A stretch of 64,000 bases of DNA from Bog-473 sp963809825 (lineage in GTDB: Bacteria > Actinomycetota > Acidimicrobiia > Acidimicrobiales > RAAP-2): NCBI GenBank assembly GCA_963809825.1, contig CAWELJ010000011.1:124001-188000 (forward strand), in the 5' to 3' direction. Below are positions 17,238-26,120 of the stretch, piece after piece. Both the position numbers and the translations under genes were made by a program. The first letter of the stretch is position 1. Each line of letters opens with the position of its first letter. The notes under the pieces were generated by a model. It was not told the DNA's origin. It worked only from the letters and a program-made list of their open reading frames with translations, and did not search any database.

Positions 17238-18989
17238 TCAGATGGCGGCGCCGGCCCAGTCGGAGCCGGCGTGCACAGTGTCCGTGTCACGCCCCGAACG
17301 CAGGACGCGGCCCGGCACGGCGCCCGTGAACCCGCCGGCGCGCACGATCTCGGTGCCGTTCACCACGACGTGGCCGACGCCCACCGCCTCGGCGTAGAGA
17401 CGGCTGGCGCCGCCCGGCAGGTCGCCGCGGGTGCGCACGGCGCCGTGGCCGATGGTGGCGGGGTCCAGCACCACCACGTCGGCGAAGGCGCCCGGGACGA
17501 GCCGGCCGCGGTCGCGCAGTCCGTACAGGCGGGCCGGGATGTCCGTGAGCTGGCGCACCGCCTGCTCCCAGGTGAGCAGGCCGCGGGTCCGCACGCCGTC
17601 CCCGAGCATGGAGGTCGAGTAGATGGCGCCGCACATGGTGTCGAGGTGGGCGCCGGCATCGGAGCCGCCCACGATGGCGCGCTCGTCCTGCCAGGTCTGC
17701 GCGCGCAGCACCCAGTCCTCCTCCGATTCGCCGATGGGAGGCCGCAACCCGGTGCGCAGGCCGTCCGCCACGACGACGTCGAGCAGCGCGTCGAAGGGAG
17801 CCACCCCCCGCGCCCGGGCGATCTCGCCGACGGTACGCCCCTCCGCGTCGGCGTTTTCGGGAGCAAACGTCTCCTCGAAGACCAGGCGGTCCCACACCGC
17901 CAGGTGGCGCAGGATCCCGGCCTCCTCGGACTGCGCGCCGGCGTCGAGCCGCCGCCGCGTCTCGGGGTCGGAGAACGCCGCCATGCGCTCGGCGGGCGGC
18001 AGCGCGAACACCTCGCGCCATCCCGGCAGTCCGTCCAGGATGGCACCGTGCTCGAAGCTGAGGCGCAGCTGCATGGTGTGGGGCAGGGTCAGCGCGACCA
18101 CGGTGGCGCCGCGCGCCGCCGCCGCGGTCCCGGCAGCGAGCTGGTTCCATCCGTTGTCGGGGTTCATGGCCGAGACGCCGAGCACGTTCCAGTTGACCGG
18201 CCGGTCCGCCAGCAGCGACATCGTGGCGAGGAAGTCCACTTCCTCCTCGGTGAAGCCGTTGAGGCACCCGGGCACGATCAGCTCGACCGTGGTGCCGTCG
18301 TGGTCGCGCACGGCGGCGGCGAGGCGCTCCATCTCCTCCCGGCTGGCGGCCCGCGAGGGGACGGGCTGCCCGTCGCCGTCGTTGTGGGTGTGCACCTGCG
18401 AGGTCGAGAACCCGAGCGCGCCTTCCGCCAGGGCGGCGTGCAGCGCGCCCTCGAGGGCGTCGAGGTCCGCCGCGTTGGCGGCGCCGCCGACCGCGCGCTC
18501 GCCCATGACCAGCCGGCGCAGGGTCGAGTGCCCGACCAGGAAGCCGGCGTTGACCGCGATGCGGCCGTCGAGATGCGCGAGCCACTCGCCGAAGGAGGTC
18601 CAGTCCCACGGCAAGCCGGCACGCAAGGCGGCGAGCGGCATACCCTCGACCCGCGCCATCATCCGGGAGATGTAGTCGGCGTGCTCCGGCGCCAGGGGCG
18701 CCAGCGAGAACCCGCAATTGCCGCCGAGCACGGTCGTCACGCCGTGCAGCGGTGACGGGCTGGCAGTGGGGTCCCAGAACAGCTGGGCGTCGTAGTGGGT
18801 GTGCAGGTCCACGAAGCCGGGGGTGACGAGCATGCCGCCGGCGTCGATCACGGTGGCGTCGCCGCCCGCCCCACGGCCGGCGTCGGGCCCGATGGCCGAC
18901 ACCCGCTCGCCCTCGATCACGACGTCGGCCCGGACGGGCGCCGCGCCGGTGCCGTCGACAACGGTCCCGCCGCGGATGGCCAGGGTCAC
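17238..18989 (-). CDS. D-aminoacylase-like amidohydrolase (amidohydrolase family 3)
   Basis: A 583-residue metal-dependent amidohydrolase related to N-acyl-D-amino-acid deacylases. The first metal motif reads HTHYDAQLFWDP, the bridging-Cys segment GGNCGFSLAP follows, and the catalytic Asp segment is GSDAGAHLD. The C-terminal small beta domain (VVLDPATIG) is also present. The family cleaves the amide of N-acyl-D-amino acids or of cyclic amides. The GTG start overlaps the stop of the aldehyde dehydrogenase (GTGA), so the two are coupled. A paralogue lies at 23241. Confidence 0.87.
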   Translation of the reverse strand: MTLAIRGGTVVDGTGAAPVRADVVIEGERVSAIGPDAGRGAGGDATVIDAGGMLVTPGFVDLHTHYDAQLFWDPTASPSPLHGVTTVLGGNCGFSLAPLAPEHADYISRMMARVEGMPLAALRAGLPWDWTSFGEWLAHLDGRIAVNAGFLVGHSTLRRLVMGERAVGGAANAADLDALEGALHAALAEGALGFSTSQVHTHNDGDGQPVPSRAASREEMERLAAAVRDHDGTTVELIVPGCLNGFTEEEVDFLATMSLLADRPVNWNVLGVSAMNPDNGWNQLAAGTAAAARGATVVALTLPHTMQLRLSFEHGAILDGLPGWREVFALPPAERMAAFSDPETRRRLDAGAQSEEAGILRHLAVWDRLVFEETFAPENADAEGRTVGEIARARGVAPFDALLDVVVADGLRTGLRPPIGESEEDWVLRAQTWQDERAIVGGSDAGAHLDTMCGAIYSTSMLGDGVRTRGLLTWEQAVRQLTDIPARLYGLRDRGRLVPGAFADVVVLDPATIGHGAVRTRGDLPGGASRLYAEAVGVGHVVVNGTEIVRAGGFTGAVPGRVLRSGRDTDTVHAGSDWAGAAI

Positions 18990-20476
18990 GGAGCACCCCC
19001 GGGGTCGGCGGGCGCCGGCCGGCGTACCCGGACCCGCTGGCGGGCGAAGGCCTGCATGCCCTCGGCGCCCAGCTCCACGCCGAAGCCGGATTGCTTCCAG
19101 CCGCCCATGGGGGCGTACATGTCGATGGTGGAGATGCCGTGGGCGTTCACGAACACCGTGCCCGCCGAGAGGCGGGACGCCACATCGGCGGCCAGCGCGT
19201 CGTCGTTGCTCCAGACGGAGGCACACAGGCCGAACGGTGTGTCGTTGGCCGCCTCGATCGCCGCGTCGAGGTCCTCGTAGGGGATGACCGGCAGGGCGGG
19301 GGCGAACTGCTCCTGGCGCACGATGCCCGAGTCCGCCGGCGGCGCCACCACGAGCGCCGGTGAGACGAGGTAGCCCCCCGCTGCCGCGTCCTCGGCCCGG
19401 ACCCGGCCCGGCCGGAGCACCGTGGCGCCCGCGCCGTCCGCCTCGGCGAGAAACGCCTCCACGCGATCGCGCGCGCTTGCCGTGTGCACGGGTCCCATCG
19501 TCACCCCCCCGGCCAGGCCGTCCCCCACCACCTCGGTGGCGAGCCGTCCGGCCAGCGCGTCCACGGTCTCGTCCATCCGGTCACGGTGCACGTACAGCCG
19601 CTTGATCGCCATGCAGACCTGGCCGCTGGTCACGAAGGCCGCCTCGACGACGCGGTCGGCCAGCGCGCCGTCGGCGGCGACGTCGGGGGCGAGGATGGCG
19701 GCGTCGTTGCCGCCCAGCTCGAGCACGAGCGGGCGGGTCGTGGCGGCCGCCGCGGCCATGACTGCCTGCCCGGTGCCCACGCCGCCGGTGAACGACACCA
19801 TGTCGACGCCGGGGTGGGCCACCAGCGCCGCCCCCAGGGCCGCGTCGGGCCCGTTCACGACGTTGAGCACGCCCGGGGGGAGCACCGCAGCCATGGCGGC
19901 GGCGACCAGCAGGACCGTCCCCGGGCACGTGGGCGGCGCCTTGACCACGACCGTGTCGCCGGCCAGCAGCGCCGGCAGCACCTTGTTGGCCATGACCGAG
20001 ACGGGCCAGTTGAACGGGAGGATGGCGGCGACCACCCCGTGCGGCACCCACTCGATCCGGGTCGCCCCGCCACTCACCTCGCGAGCGGCGAGCGCCTCGG
20101 CCACGAGCGGCGCGAAGGCCGTGGCCATGCCGGCCATCGTGGCCGTGTCGAAGACCGCCTCCAGGTGGGTCTTGCCGTGCTCGCGTGTGAGCAGGCGGGC
20201 CAGCTCTCCCGCCTCGACGGCGGCCACGCCGGCCTCGGCCGCCGCGATGACCGTTGCCGCCCGCTCCTCCATCGTCTGCGCCGCCCACGCAGGCTGGGAC
20301 CGGCGCGCCGCGTCCACGGCCCGGTCGAGTTGTGCCGGACTGGTGGCCGGGGCGTCGAGCACGACCTCCGCCGGCCGCACCGGATTCGTCACCGGGTAGG
20401 TCCCGCCGGCGCCGGGCACCACGGTGCCGTCGATGAGGAGGCCGACACCCGTGGTGACGTCGACGTGTGTGGTCAT
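18986..20476 (-). CDS. NAD(P)-dependent aldehyde dehydrogenase
   Basis: An ALDH-superfamily enzyme of 496 residues that would oxidise an aldehyde to the acid. The Asn of PFNWPVS, the Glu of LELGGND and the catalytic Cys in TSGQVCMA are all in place, and the C-terminal PMGGWKQSGFG block is canonical. I prefer the ATG at 20476, which has a GGGGGG run 5 nt upstream; a GTG two codons earlier is possible. Its promoter shares operator copy 2 (20505-20518) with the divergent amidohydrolase at 20526. It is the first gene of a two-gene operon. Confidence 0.9.
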   Translation of the reverse strand: MTTHVDVTTGVGLLIDGTVVPGAGGTYPVTNPVRPAEVVLDAPATSPAQLDRAVDAARRSQPAWAAQTMEERAATVIAAAEAGVAAVEAGELARLLTREHGKTHLEAVFDTATMAGMATAFAPLVAEALAAREVSGGATRIEWVPHGVVAAILPFNWPVSVMANKVLPALLAGDTVVVKAPPTCPGTVLLVAAAMAAVLPPGVLNVVNGPDAALGAALVAHPGVDMVSFTGGVGTGQAVMAAAAATTRPLVLELGGNDAAILAPDVAADGALADRVVEAAFVTSGQVCMAIKRLYVHRDRMDETVDALAGRLATEVVGDGLAGGVTMGPVHTASARDRVEAFLAEADGAGATVLRPGRVRAEDAAAGGYLVSPALVVAPPADSGIVRQEQFAPALPVIPYEDLDAAIEAANDTPFGLCASVWSNDDALAADVASRLSAGTVFVNAHGISTIDMYAPMGGWKQSGFGVELGAEGMQAFARQRVRVRRPAPADPGGAP

Positions 20477-20504
20477 GCGCACCCCCCGGGCCGGCCGACT
20501 TTGC

Positions 20505-20518
20505 TGACGATAGTGTCA
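20505..20518. promoter_or_regulatory. candidate operator, TGACRCNNGYGTCA palindrome (copy 2)
   Basis: TGACGATAGTGTCA lies between the divergent aldehyde dehydrogenase and amidohydrolase genes. It contains TAGTGT (20511-20516), which ends 9 nt before the GTG at 20526 and could be the -10 element of that gene, so a bound repressor would block it directly. Confidence 0.6.
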
Positions 20519-20525
20519 CCTTCTC

Positions 20526-21755
20526 GTGGGAGCCGTCGAGACGGAGCGGGCGCAGCACCGGGCGACGCTGCTGCCCGACCCCGAGGCCCGGCCGATCAGG
20601 GTCCCCGTGATCTCGGTCGACGACCACCTCATTGAGCCGCCCGACCTCTTCGAGGGACGGCTGCCCTCGTCGTTGGCGGCCGGGGCGCCGCGCGTCGTCG
20701 AGGACGAGGGCGGCACGCAGTCGTGGGTGTTCGAGGGGAACCGCTATCCCAACGTGGGCCTCAACGCCGTGGCCGGGCGTCCCCGCGAGGAATGGAGCAT
20801 GGAGCCGGCCCGCTTCGACGAGATGCGCCCGGGCTGCTTCGACATCGTCGCCCGCATTCAGGACATGGACCGGGCCGGCGTCTGGGCCTCGCTCTGCTTC
20901 CCGTCCCTCGTGTCGGGCTTCTGCGGCGCCGTCTACTCCCGGGCGCGCGACCGCGAGCTCGGCCTGGCCTGCTTGCGTGCGTTCAACGACTGGCACCTCG
21001 AGGAATGGGCGGGCCCGTCGCCGGACCGCATCATCCCGCTGCAGCTGCCCTGGCTCGCCGACGTCGAGGTGGCGACGGCCGAGGTGCGTGCCAACGCCGA
21101 GCGGGGATTCAAGGCCGTGAGCTTCCCCGAGTTCCCGGCCCAGCTCGGCCTGCCTTCCATCTTCAGCGGGCGGTGGGATCCCTTCTTCGCCACCTGCGAG
21201 GAGACGGACACCGTCGTGTGCCTGCACACGGGTGCCTCGTCATGGGCCCCGCTCCCCTCGCCCGACCCGCCTTTCGAGCTGCTCCCCACCGTGTTCCCCG
21301 TGAACGCGCTCCTGGCGGCGGGCGAGTGGCTGTGGTCCGGCGTGCCGCTGCGCTTCCCCCGGCTGCACGTGGCGATGTCCGAGGGCGGCATCGGCTGGGT
21401 GCCGATGCTGATGGACCGGGCCGACTACGTGCTGGCGCACTCGGCCTCGGGGACCGAGAGCCACGCCTGGCCCTCGGAGCTCCTCCCGAGCGAGGTGCTG
21501 CGCCGGAATTTCTGGTACTGCTCCATCGACGACCCCTCCGCCGTGGTGCAGCGCCACATCATCGGCGTCGATCACATCATGGTCGAGAGCGACTACCCGC
21601 ACGCCGACTCGTCGTGGCCCGACACCCAGCTCGTGCTGGCGGAGAATTGGGGCTCGCTGCCCGACGACGAGCTGCGGGCGGTGGCCGGGGGCAACGCGGC
21701 GCGGCTCTTCCGTCACCCGCTGCCGGACGCCGACGACTGGCGCCGGCGGCCCTAG
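20526..21755 (+). CDS. COG2159-type amidohydrolase (TIM-barrel metal hydrolase)
   Basis: A 409-residue protein of the amidohydrolase-2 / ACMSD-like family. The N-terminal VISVDDHLIEPPDLF supplies the D-x-H metal site, ECLHTGAS-like CLHTGASS supplies a later His, and VESDYPHADSSWP is the family's C-terminal Asp/His block. Such enzymes decarboxylate or hydrolyse aromatic and CoA-pathway acids. The start is a GTG just after operator copy 2. The following gene is a paralogue starting 2 bp after this stop, so two related amidohydrolases are made together and may form a hetero-complex. Confidence 0.85.
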   Translation: MGAVETERAQHRATLLPDPEARPIRVPVISVDDHLIEPPDLFEGRLPSSLAAGAPRVVEDEGGTQSWVFEGNRYPNVGLNAVAGRPREEWSMEPARFDEMRPGCFDIVARIQDMDRAGVWASLCFPSLVSGFCGAVYSRARDRELGLACLRAFNDWHLEEWAGPSPDRIIPLQLPWLADVEVATAEVRANAERGFKAVSFPEFPAQLGLPSIFSGRWDPFFATCEETDTVVCLHTGASSWAPLPSPDPPFELLPTVFPVNALLAAGEWLWSGVPLRFPRLHVAMSEGGIGWVPMLMDRADYVLAHSASGTESHAWPSELLPSEVLRRNFWYCSIDDPSAVVQRHIIGVDHIMVESDYPHADSSWPDTQLVLAENWGSLPDDELRAVAGGNAARLFRHPLPDADDWRRRP

Positions 21756-21757
21756 CC

Positions 21758-23239
21758 GTGGCGCACGACCCCCTCCCGCCCCGCGCCGGCCCCGTCGTCG
21801 ACGCCGACGGCCACGTGGTCGAGCCCCTCGAGGCGTGGGCGGGGTTGCCCGAACGGTCGCGGCCACGCATCGCTGCGGACGCGTCCGGCTACGAGCACGT
21901 CGTCGTCGGCGCCACCGAGATCCTCGCCGTGCCCCTCGGCAGCCTCGCCCGCCCGGGCTCGACCTTCGACGACCCCTCCCGGTTCCGCCCGCTGGCCGAC
22001 GCCCACCCCGGCGGGGCGGACCCGGGCGCACGTCTGGCCGACATGGACGGCGAAGGCATCGACCAGGCGATCCTGTACCCGACGATCGGGCTGTACTTCT
22101 CCGTCGTCGACGACCCGGCCGCGTCGGTCCGGCTGGCCGCGGCGTACAACGACTGGCTGGCCGGCTACTGCGCCGCCGACCCGCGCCGGCTCTTCGGGGC
22201 GGCCCTGCTCCCCCTGCAGGACCCCGACGCGGCGGCGAGGGAGCTGCGCCGGGCCGTGACCGAGCTGGGGTTCGTGGCGGGGTTCGTCCGCCCCAACCCC
22301 TGCCTCGGACGCTCGCTGTGCGACCGCGCCTACGACGTGGTGTGGGACGCCGCCGAGGACCTCGACGTGCCCGTCGGCATCCACGAGGGCAGCTCGGTCA
22401 TCGTGCCCACGCTGGGGTCGGACCGCCCGTTCAACCCGCTCGTCCTGCACGCCGTGTCCCACCCCTTCGAAGAGATGCTCGCCTGTGCCCAGCTGATCGC
22501 CTTCGGGGTGCTCGAGCGCCATCCGGGCCTGCGCTGCATCTTCCTCGAGTCCGGCGGCGGCTGGGCCCCCTTCTGGCTCGAGCGCCTCGATGCGCAGGCC
22601 GAGTCCTTCGGCGGCTTCTGCCCCGACCTGTCGCTGCGGCCGTCCGAGTACTTCGCCCGCCAGTGCGCCATCAGCTTCGAGGTCGACGAGCGCACCCTGC
22701 CGGTGCTGGCCCCGTTGGTCGGACCCGATCGCATCGTGTGGGGCAGCGACTACCCGCACCATGACGCCACCTTCCCCGGTGCCGTCGACACGCTGCGCGC
22801 CACCATCGCCCCGTGCTCCACGGCCACGCAGGCCAAGATCCTCGGGCTCAACGCCAGGGGCGTCTACCGCCTCCCCCCGCGCCACGTCGGACCGGCGGCA
22901 CTCGTCGGTGATTACTTCGCCGCCGTCACGGCGCAGGACCCGGGGCTGCTGCGCGGGCTGTTCGCGCCGGACGCCGTGTTCGACGTGGACGGGGACCGCC
23001 GCACCGGGCACGACGACATCCTTCGCTACTACACCGAGCACACCTTCGTGTTCGAGGACTTCCGGCCCGAACCCGGCCCGTTGCTGGTCGACGGGTCCCG
23101 GGTGACGGTCGACATCGTCGTCCACCTCGGCGGGGCCGAACGCACGGTCCGTGACGTCTTCGAGACGGACGGCACACGCATCACTGCGCTGCGCGTCCGG
23201 GGCTTCGCCGACGTGCTGCGGGCGGCCGGCCCGCCCTGA
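21758..23239 (+). CDS. amidohydrolase-SnoaL-like fusion protein
   Basis: A 493-residue fusion. Residues 1 to about 370 form a COG2159-type amidohydrolase, with VVDADGHVVEP for the metal site, GIHEGSS, LESGGGW and WGSDYPHHDA at the end of the barrel. Residues about 378-493 form an NTF2/SnoaL-like cone: LVGDYFAAVTAQDPGLL, LFAPDAVFDVDG, HDDILRYYTEH. The GTG start lies 2 bp after the stop of the paralogous gene upstream. SnoaL-like domains act as hydrolases, isomerases or dimerisation modules; here it may process or bind the product of the barrel. The combination is unusual. Confidence 0.85.
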   Translation: MAHDPLPPRAGPVVDADGHVVEPLEAWAGLPERSRPRIAADASGYEHVVVGATEILAVPLGSLARPGSTFDDPSRFRPLADAHPGGADPGARLADMDGEGIDQAILYPTIGLYFSVVDDPAASVRLAAAYNDWLAGYCAADPRRLFGAALLPLQDPDAAARELRRAVTELGFVAGFVRPNPCLGRSLCDRAYDVVWDAAEDLDVPVGIHEGSSVIVPTLGSDRPFNPLVLHAVSHPFEEMLACAQLIAFGVLERHPGLRCIFLESGGGWAPFWLERLDAQAESFGGFCPDLSLRPSEYFARQCAISFEVDERTLPVLAPLVGPDRIVWGSDYPHHDATFPGAVDTLRATIAPCSTATQAKILGLNARGVYRLPPRHVGPAALVGDYFAAVTAQDPGLLRGLFAPDAVFDVDGDRRTGHDDILRYYTEHTFVFEDFRPEPGPLLVDGSRVTVDIVVHLGGAERTVRDVFETDGTRITALRVRGFADVLRAAGPP

Positions 23240-23240
23240 C

Positions 23241-24959
23241 TCAGGTCGACGGCACCGGCTGTGGCTGCGGCCCGCGCAGGAGCCGGCCCGGGCGGGCACC
23301 CGTGGCCTCGTCGTGCTCGCGCACCACGACCCCCGACTTGACGGTGGCGGTGTAGCCCTGCGCCCGCTGGATGAGCCGCTTGCCCGAGCCCGGGAGGTCG
23401 TAGACCATCTGCGGCGGCTCGAGGGTCAGCGCCTCGTGGTCGATCACGTTGACGTCGGCCAGGTGCCCCGGTGCCAGCAGGCCGCGGTCACGGAACCCGT
23501 AGAGCTCGGCGGTGCGCCGGGTCTGCAGGTGCACCACGGTCTCGACGGGGAGCCGCTCGCCGCGCCGGCGGTCGCGGGCCCAGTGCGCCAGCATGAAGGT
23601 CGGGAGGCTGGCGTCGCAGAGCACCCCGCAGTGCGCCCCACCGTCACCGAGCCCGAGCACCGTGGCCGGGTGGAGCAGCATCTCGCGCACGGCGTCGAGG
23701 TTGCAGGCGGCGTAGTCGAGCAGGGGCAGGTACAACAGCTCTTCGCCGTCGCGCCCGAGCATGAGGTCGTAGAGGACCTCGTCGGTGCTGCGACCCTGCG
23801 CCGCGGCGAGCGCGCTGACGCTGCGCTCGGGCGGCGGCTCGTAGTCCGGGGGGTCCCCCAGCGGGAAGAGCTTGTGCAGGTTGGCCCGCAGCAGCTCGAC
23901 GAAGCCGCCGGGCTGCGGCACCTCGCCCAGGATCGCCGCCCGCACCTCGGGACGGCGCAGCCTTGCCACTCGCTCGGGCAGCGGGAGGCCGGCGATCTCC
24001 TGGTAGGCGCGGTGGTGCGCGAAGGGGTGCGTGGTGGACTGGAACCCCACCATCAACGACGTCGGCTTGCCCGCCACCTGGGGGACGAGCCACGCACCGC
24101 GCCGGTTGGCGGCCACGCCGCGGTCGATCCACTCGCGCCACAGGTCGGGGGCGAAGTCGGCCTGCAGCACCTGGTAAGTGACGGGCACGCCGGCCCGCAC
24201 CGAGATCTCCGACATCCAGGCGAACTCGTGGTCGAGGTCCCGCATGTCGCTGGCCACCGAGAAGACCCGGTGCCCCGCCTTGCCGAGCGCCTCGCCGATC
24301 GCGACGAGCTCGTCGGCCGCGGCGGTCGTGCCGGCCGCCAGCTCGCCGTCCTTGGCCCGGTGCAGGATGGTGCGCGTCGTCGACGCGCCGATGGCGCCTG
24401 CGTGCACGGCCTCGCGCACGATGGCCGCCATCTCGGCGATCTCCTCGGCGGTGGCGGTGTCGTTGGCCCGTCCCTCGCCCAGGACGTAGGCCCGCAGCGC
24501 ACCGTGCGGGAGGAGGCCGGCCACGTCGAGCACCCGGTCGGTCCGTTCCACCTCGTCGAGGTACTCCCCGAAGGTCTCCCAGTTCCAGTTCATGCCCTCG
24601 GCCAGCGCGGTGCCCGGGATGTCCTCGACGCCCTCCATGAGCTGAATCAGCCATTCCCGGTCCGAGTCCCGCGCCGGCGCGAAGCCCACACCGCAATTGC
24701 CCATGACGACGGTGGTGACCCCGTGCCACCCCGACGGCGAGACCTCGGGGTCCCAGGTGACCTGGCCGTCGTAGTGGGTGTGGATGTCGACCCAGCCGGG
24801 CGTGACCAGGCGTCCCTCGGCGTCCACCTCCCGGCGGGCAGCGCCGTCGACCTCACCGACCGCCGTGATGATGCTGCCGTCGATGGCGACGTCACCGGTC
24901 CGGGTCGGCCGGCCGGATCCGTCCGCGATCGTGCCGCCCCGGATGATCAGGTCGTGCAT
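23241..24959 (-). CDS. D-aminoacylase-like amidohydrolase (second paralogue)
   Basis: A 572-residue amidohydrolase-3 protein, paralogous to 17238-18989. Motifs in order are HTHYDGQVTWDP, MGNCGVGFAP, and LGDGGAHCG at the catalytic Asp, with C-terminal VIDHEAL. In the Asp segment GSDAGAH of the other copy has become GDGGAH. The ATG at 24959 has GAGGAGC about 6 nt upstream; longer frames upstream lack a site. It is transcribed after the LLM oxidoreductase (17-bp gap), so it belongs to that operon. The substrate is not known. Confidence 0.87.
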   Translation of the reverse strand: MHDLIIRGGTIADGSGRPTRTGDVAIDGSIITAVGEVDGAARREVDAEGRLVTPGWVDIHTHYDGQVTWDPEVSPSGWHGVTTVVMGNCGVGFAPARDSDREWLIQLMEGVEDIPGTALAEGMNWNWETFGEYLDEVERTDRVLDVAGLLPHGALRAYVLGEGRANDTATAEEIAEMAAIVREAVHAGAIGASTTRTILHRAKDGELAAGTTAAADELVAIGEALGKAGHRVFSVASDMRDLDHEFAWMSEISVRAGVPVTYQVLQADFAPDLWREWIDRGVAANRRGAWLVPQVAGKPTSLMVGFQSTTHPFAHHRAYQEIAGLPLPERVARLRRPEVRAAILGEVPQPGGFVELLRANLHKLFPLGDPPDYEPPPERSVSALAAAQGRSTDEVLYDLMLGRDGEELLYLPLLDYAACNLDAVREMLLHPATVLGLGDGGAHCGVLCDASLPTFMLAHWARDRRRGERLPVETVVHLQTRRTAELYGFRDRGLLAPGHLADVNVIDHEALTLEPPQMVYDLPGSGKRLIQRAQGYTATVKSGVVVREHDEATGARPGRLLRGPQPQPVPST

Positions 24960-24976
24960 GGCTGCTCCTCTGTCCG

Positions 24977-26014
24977 CTACACCCAGCTTCGCAGTTTTTC
25001 GATCATGCCGACCGGATCGGCGCCGACCGGGTTCACGTTGAGGTGGGTCACGCCGGCCTCGGCCAGCGCGGCGACCCGCTCCTTGATGTAGGACTCGGGC
25101 CCGCACAGCGACGTGGCCTCGAGCAGCTCGGAGGGCACGAGCGCCGCCGCCTCGGCCTTCTGGCCGGACAGGTAGAGCTCCTGGATCGCCGCCGCCTCCT
25201 TCTCGTAGCCGTAGCGGCAGGCCAGCGCGTTGTAGAAGTTCTTCCCCTTGGCGCCCATGCCCCCGATGTAGAGGGCGGCCATACCCCGTCCCAGCTCGCG
25301 GATGGATCCGACCTCGGACTCCTCGCCGATGGCCAGGATCCCGCCGGCGGCGATCTGCAAGGTGCCGAGCGAGGGGTCGCGCCGGGCCGTGCCGGCGGCG
25401 AGGGCGGGCCCGAACACGTCCTTGGCCTTGTCGGGCACGAAGAAGATGGGCAGCCAGCCGTCGGCCACCTCGGCCATCATGGCCACGTTCTTCTCACCGA
25501 GGGCGGCAACCCAGATCGGGATGCGGGAGCGGACCGGGTGGTTGATGATCTTCAGTGCCTTGCCGAGGCCCGTGCCCTCCCCCGCCGGCAGCGGGATGTG
25601 GTACGCCGCGCCGTCGTGTTCCAGCGGGGCCTCGCGGGCCCACACGGCGCGGCAGATCTCGATGATCTCGCGGGTGCGGGCGATGGGGCGGTCGTACGCG
25701 ACGCCGTGGAACCCCTCGATCACCTGGGGCCCGGAAGCGCCGATCCCGAGCTGGCAGCGGCCGCCCGAGATGGCGTCGATCCCCGCCGCCGTCATCGCGA
25801 TGAGCGTGGGCGTGCGGCTGTAGATGGGCAGGATGGCGGAGCCGATGTCCACCCGCTCGGTCTTGGCCGCCAGGTACCCCATGAAGCTGGGCGCGTCGAA
25901 GCTGTAGGCCTCGGCCACCCACACGATGTCGAGCCCGACCTTCTCGAGCTCCGCCGCCTGGCGGGCGGACTCCTCGAATCCCCCGGCGTAGCTCAGCGTC
26001 ATGGACAGCTTCAC
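24977..26014 (-). CDS. LLM-class F420-dependent oxidoreductase
   Basis: A 345-residue bacterial luciferase-like TIM barrel of the F420-dependent subgroup (MER/FGD-like). Typical segments are the N-terminal MTLSYAGGF, DIVWVAEAYSFD, and LGIGASGPQVIEGFHG, the cofactor-binding loop. It would reduce or oxidise its substrate with F420. The GTG start has GGGAGGA 4 nt upstream. It is first in an operon with the amidohydrolase at 23241 and divergent from the HAD gene. A Ddn-like gene at 62826 also points to F420 use in this organism. Confidence 0.88.
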   Translation of the reverse strand: MKLSMTLSYAGGFEESARQAAELEKVGLDIVWVAEAYSFDAPSFMGYLAAKTERVDIGSAILPIYSRTPTLIAMTAAGIDAISGGRCQLGIGASGPQVIEGFHGVAYDRPIARTREIIEICRAVWAREAPLEHDGAAYHIPLPAGEGTGLGKALKIINHPVRSRIPIWVAALGEKNVAMMAEVADGWLPIFFVPDKAKDVFGPALAAGTARRDPSLGTLQIAAGGILAIGEESEVGSIRELGRGMAALYIGGMGAKGKNFYNALACRYGYEKEAAAIQELYLSGQKAEAAALVPSELLEATSLCGPESYIKERVAALAEAGVTHLNVNPVGADPVGMIEKLRSWV

Positions 26015-26107
26015 GCGGTCCTCCCTTTCCTCGACCTCGGCGGGGTGCGTCGTGGTGCCCGCCCCATGGAGAAAAGGATCCTAAACCTCACCCCGGCGGC
26101 CCGCCCG

Positions 26108-26113
26108 TAGCAT
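26108..26113 (+). promoter_or_regulatory. -10 box of the HAD gene (leaderless)
   Basis: TAGCAT ends 7 nt before the ATG at 26121, in the 106-bp region shared with the divergent LLM gene. Confidence 0.45.
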
Positions 26114-26120
26114 CACGGCC

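Noticed and set aside
17287..18996. Long antisense or shifted open frames such as this one and 49281-50546
   Set aside because: They arise from high G+C third positions in the true genes; translations are Arg/Ala/Gly-rich without motifs.
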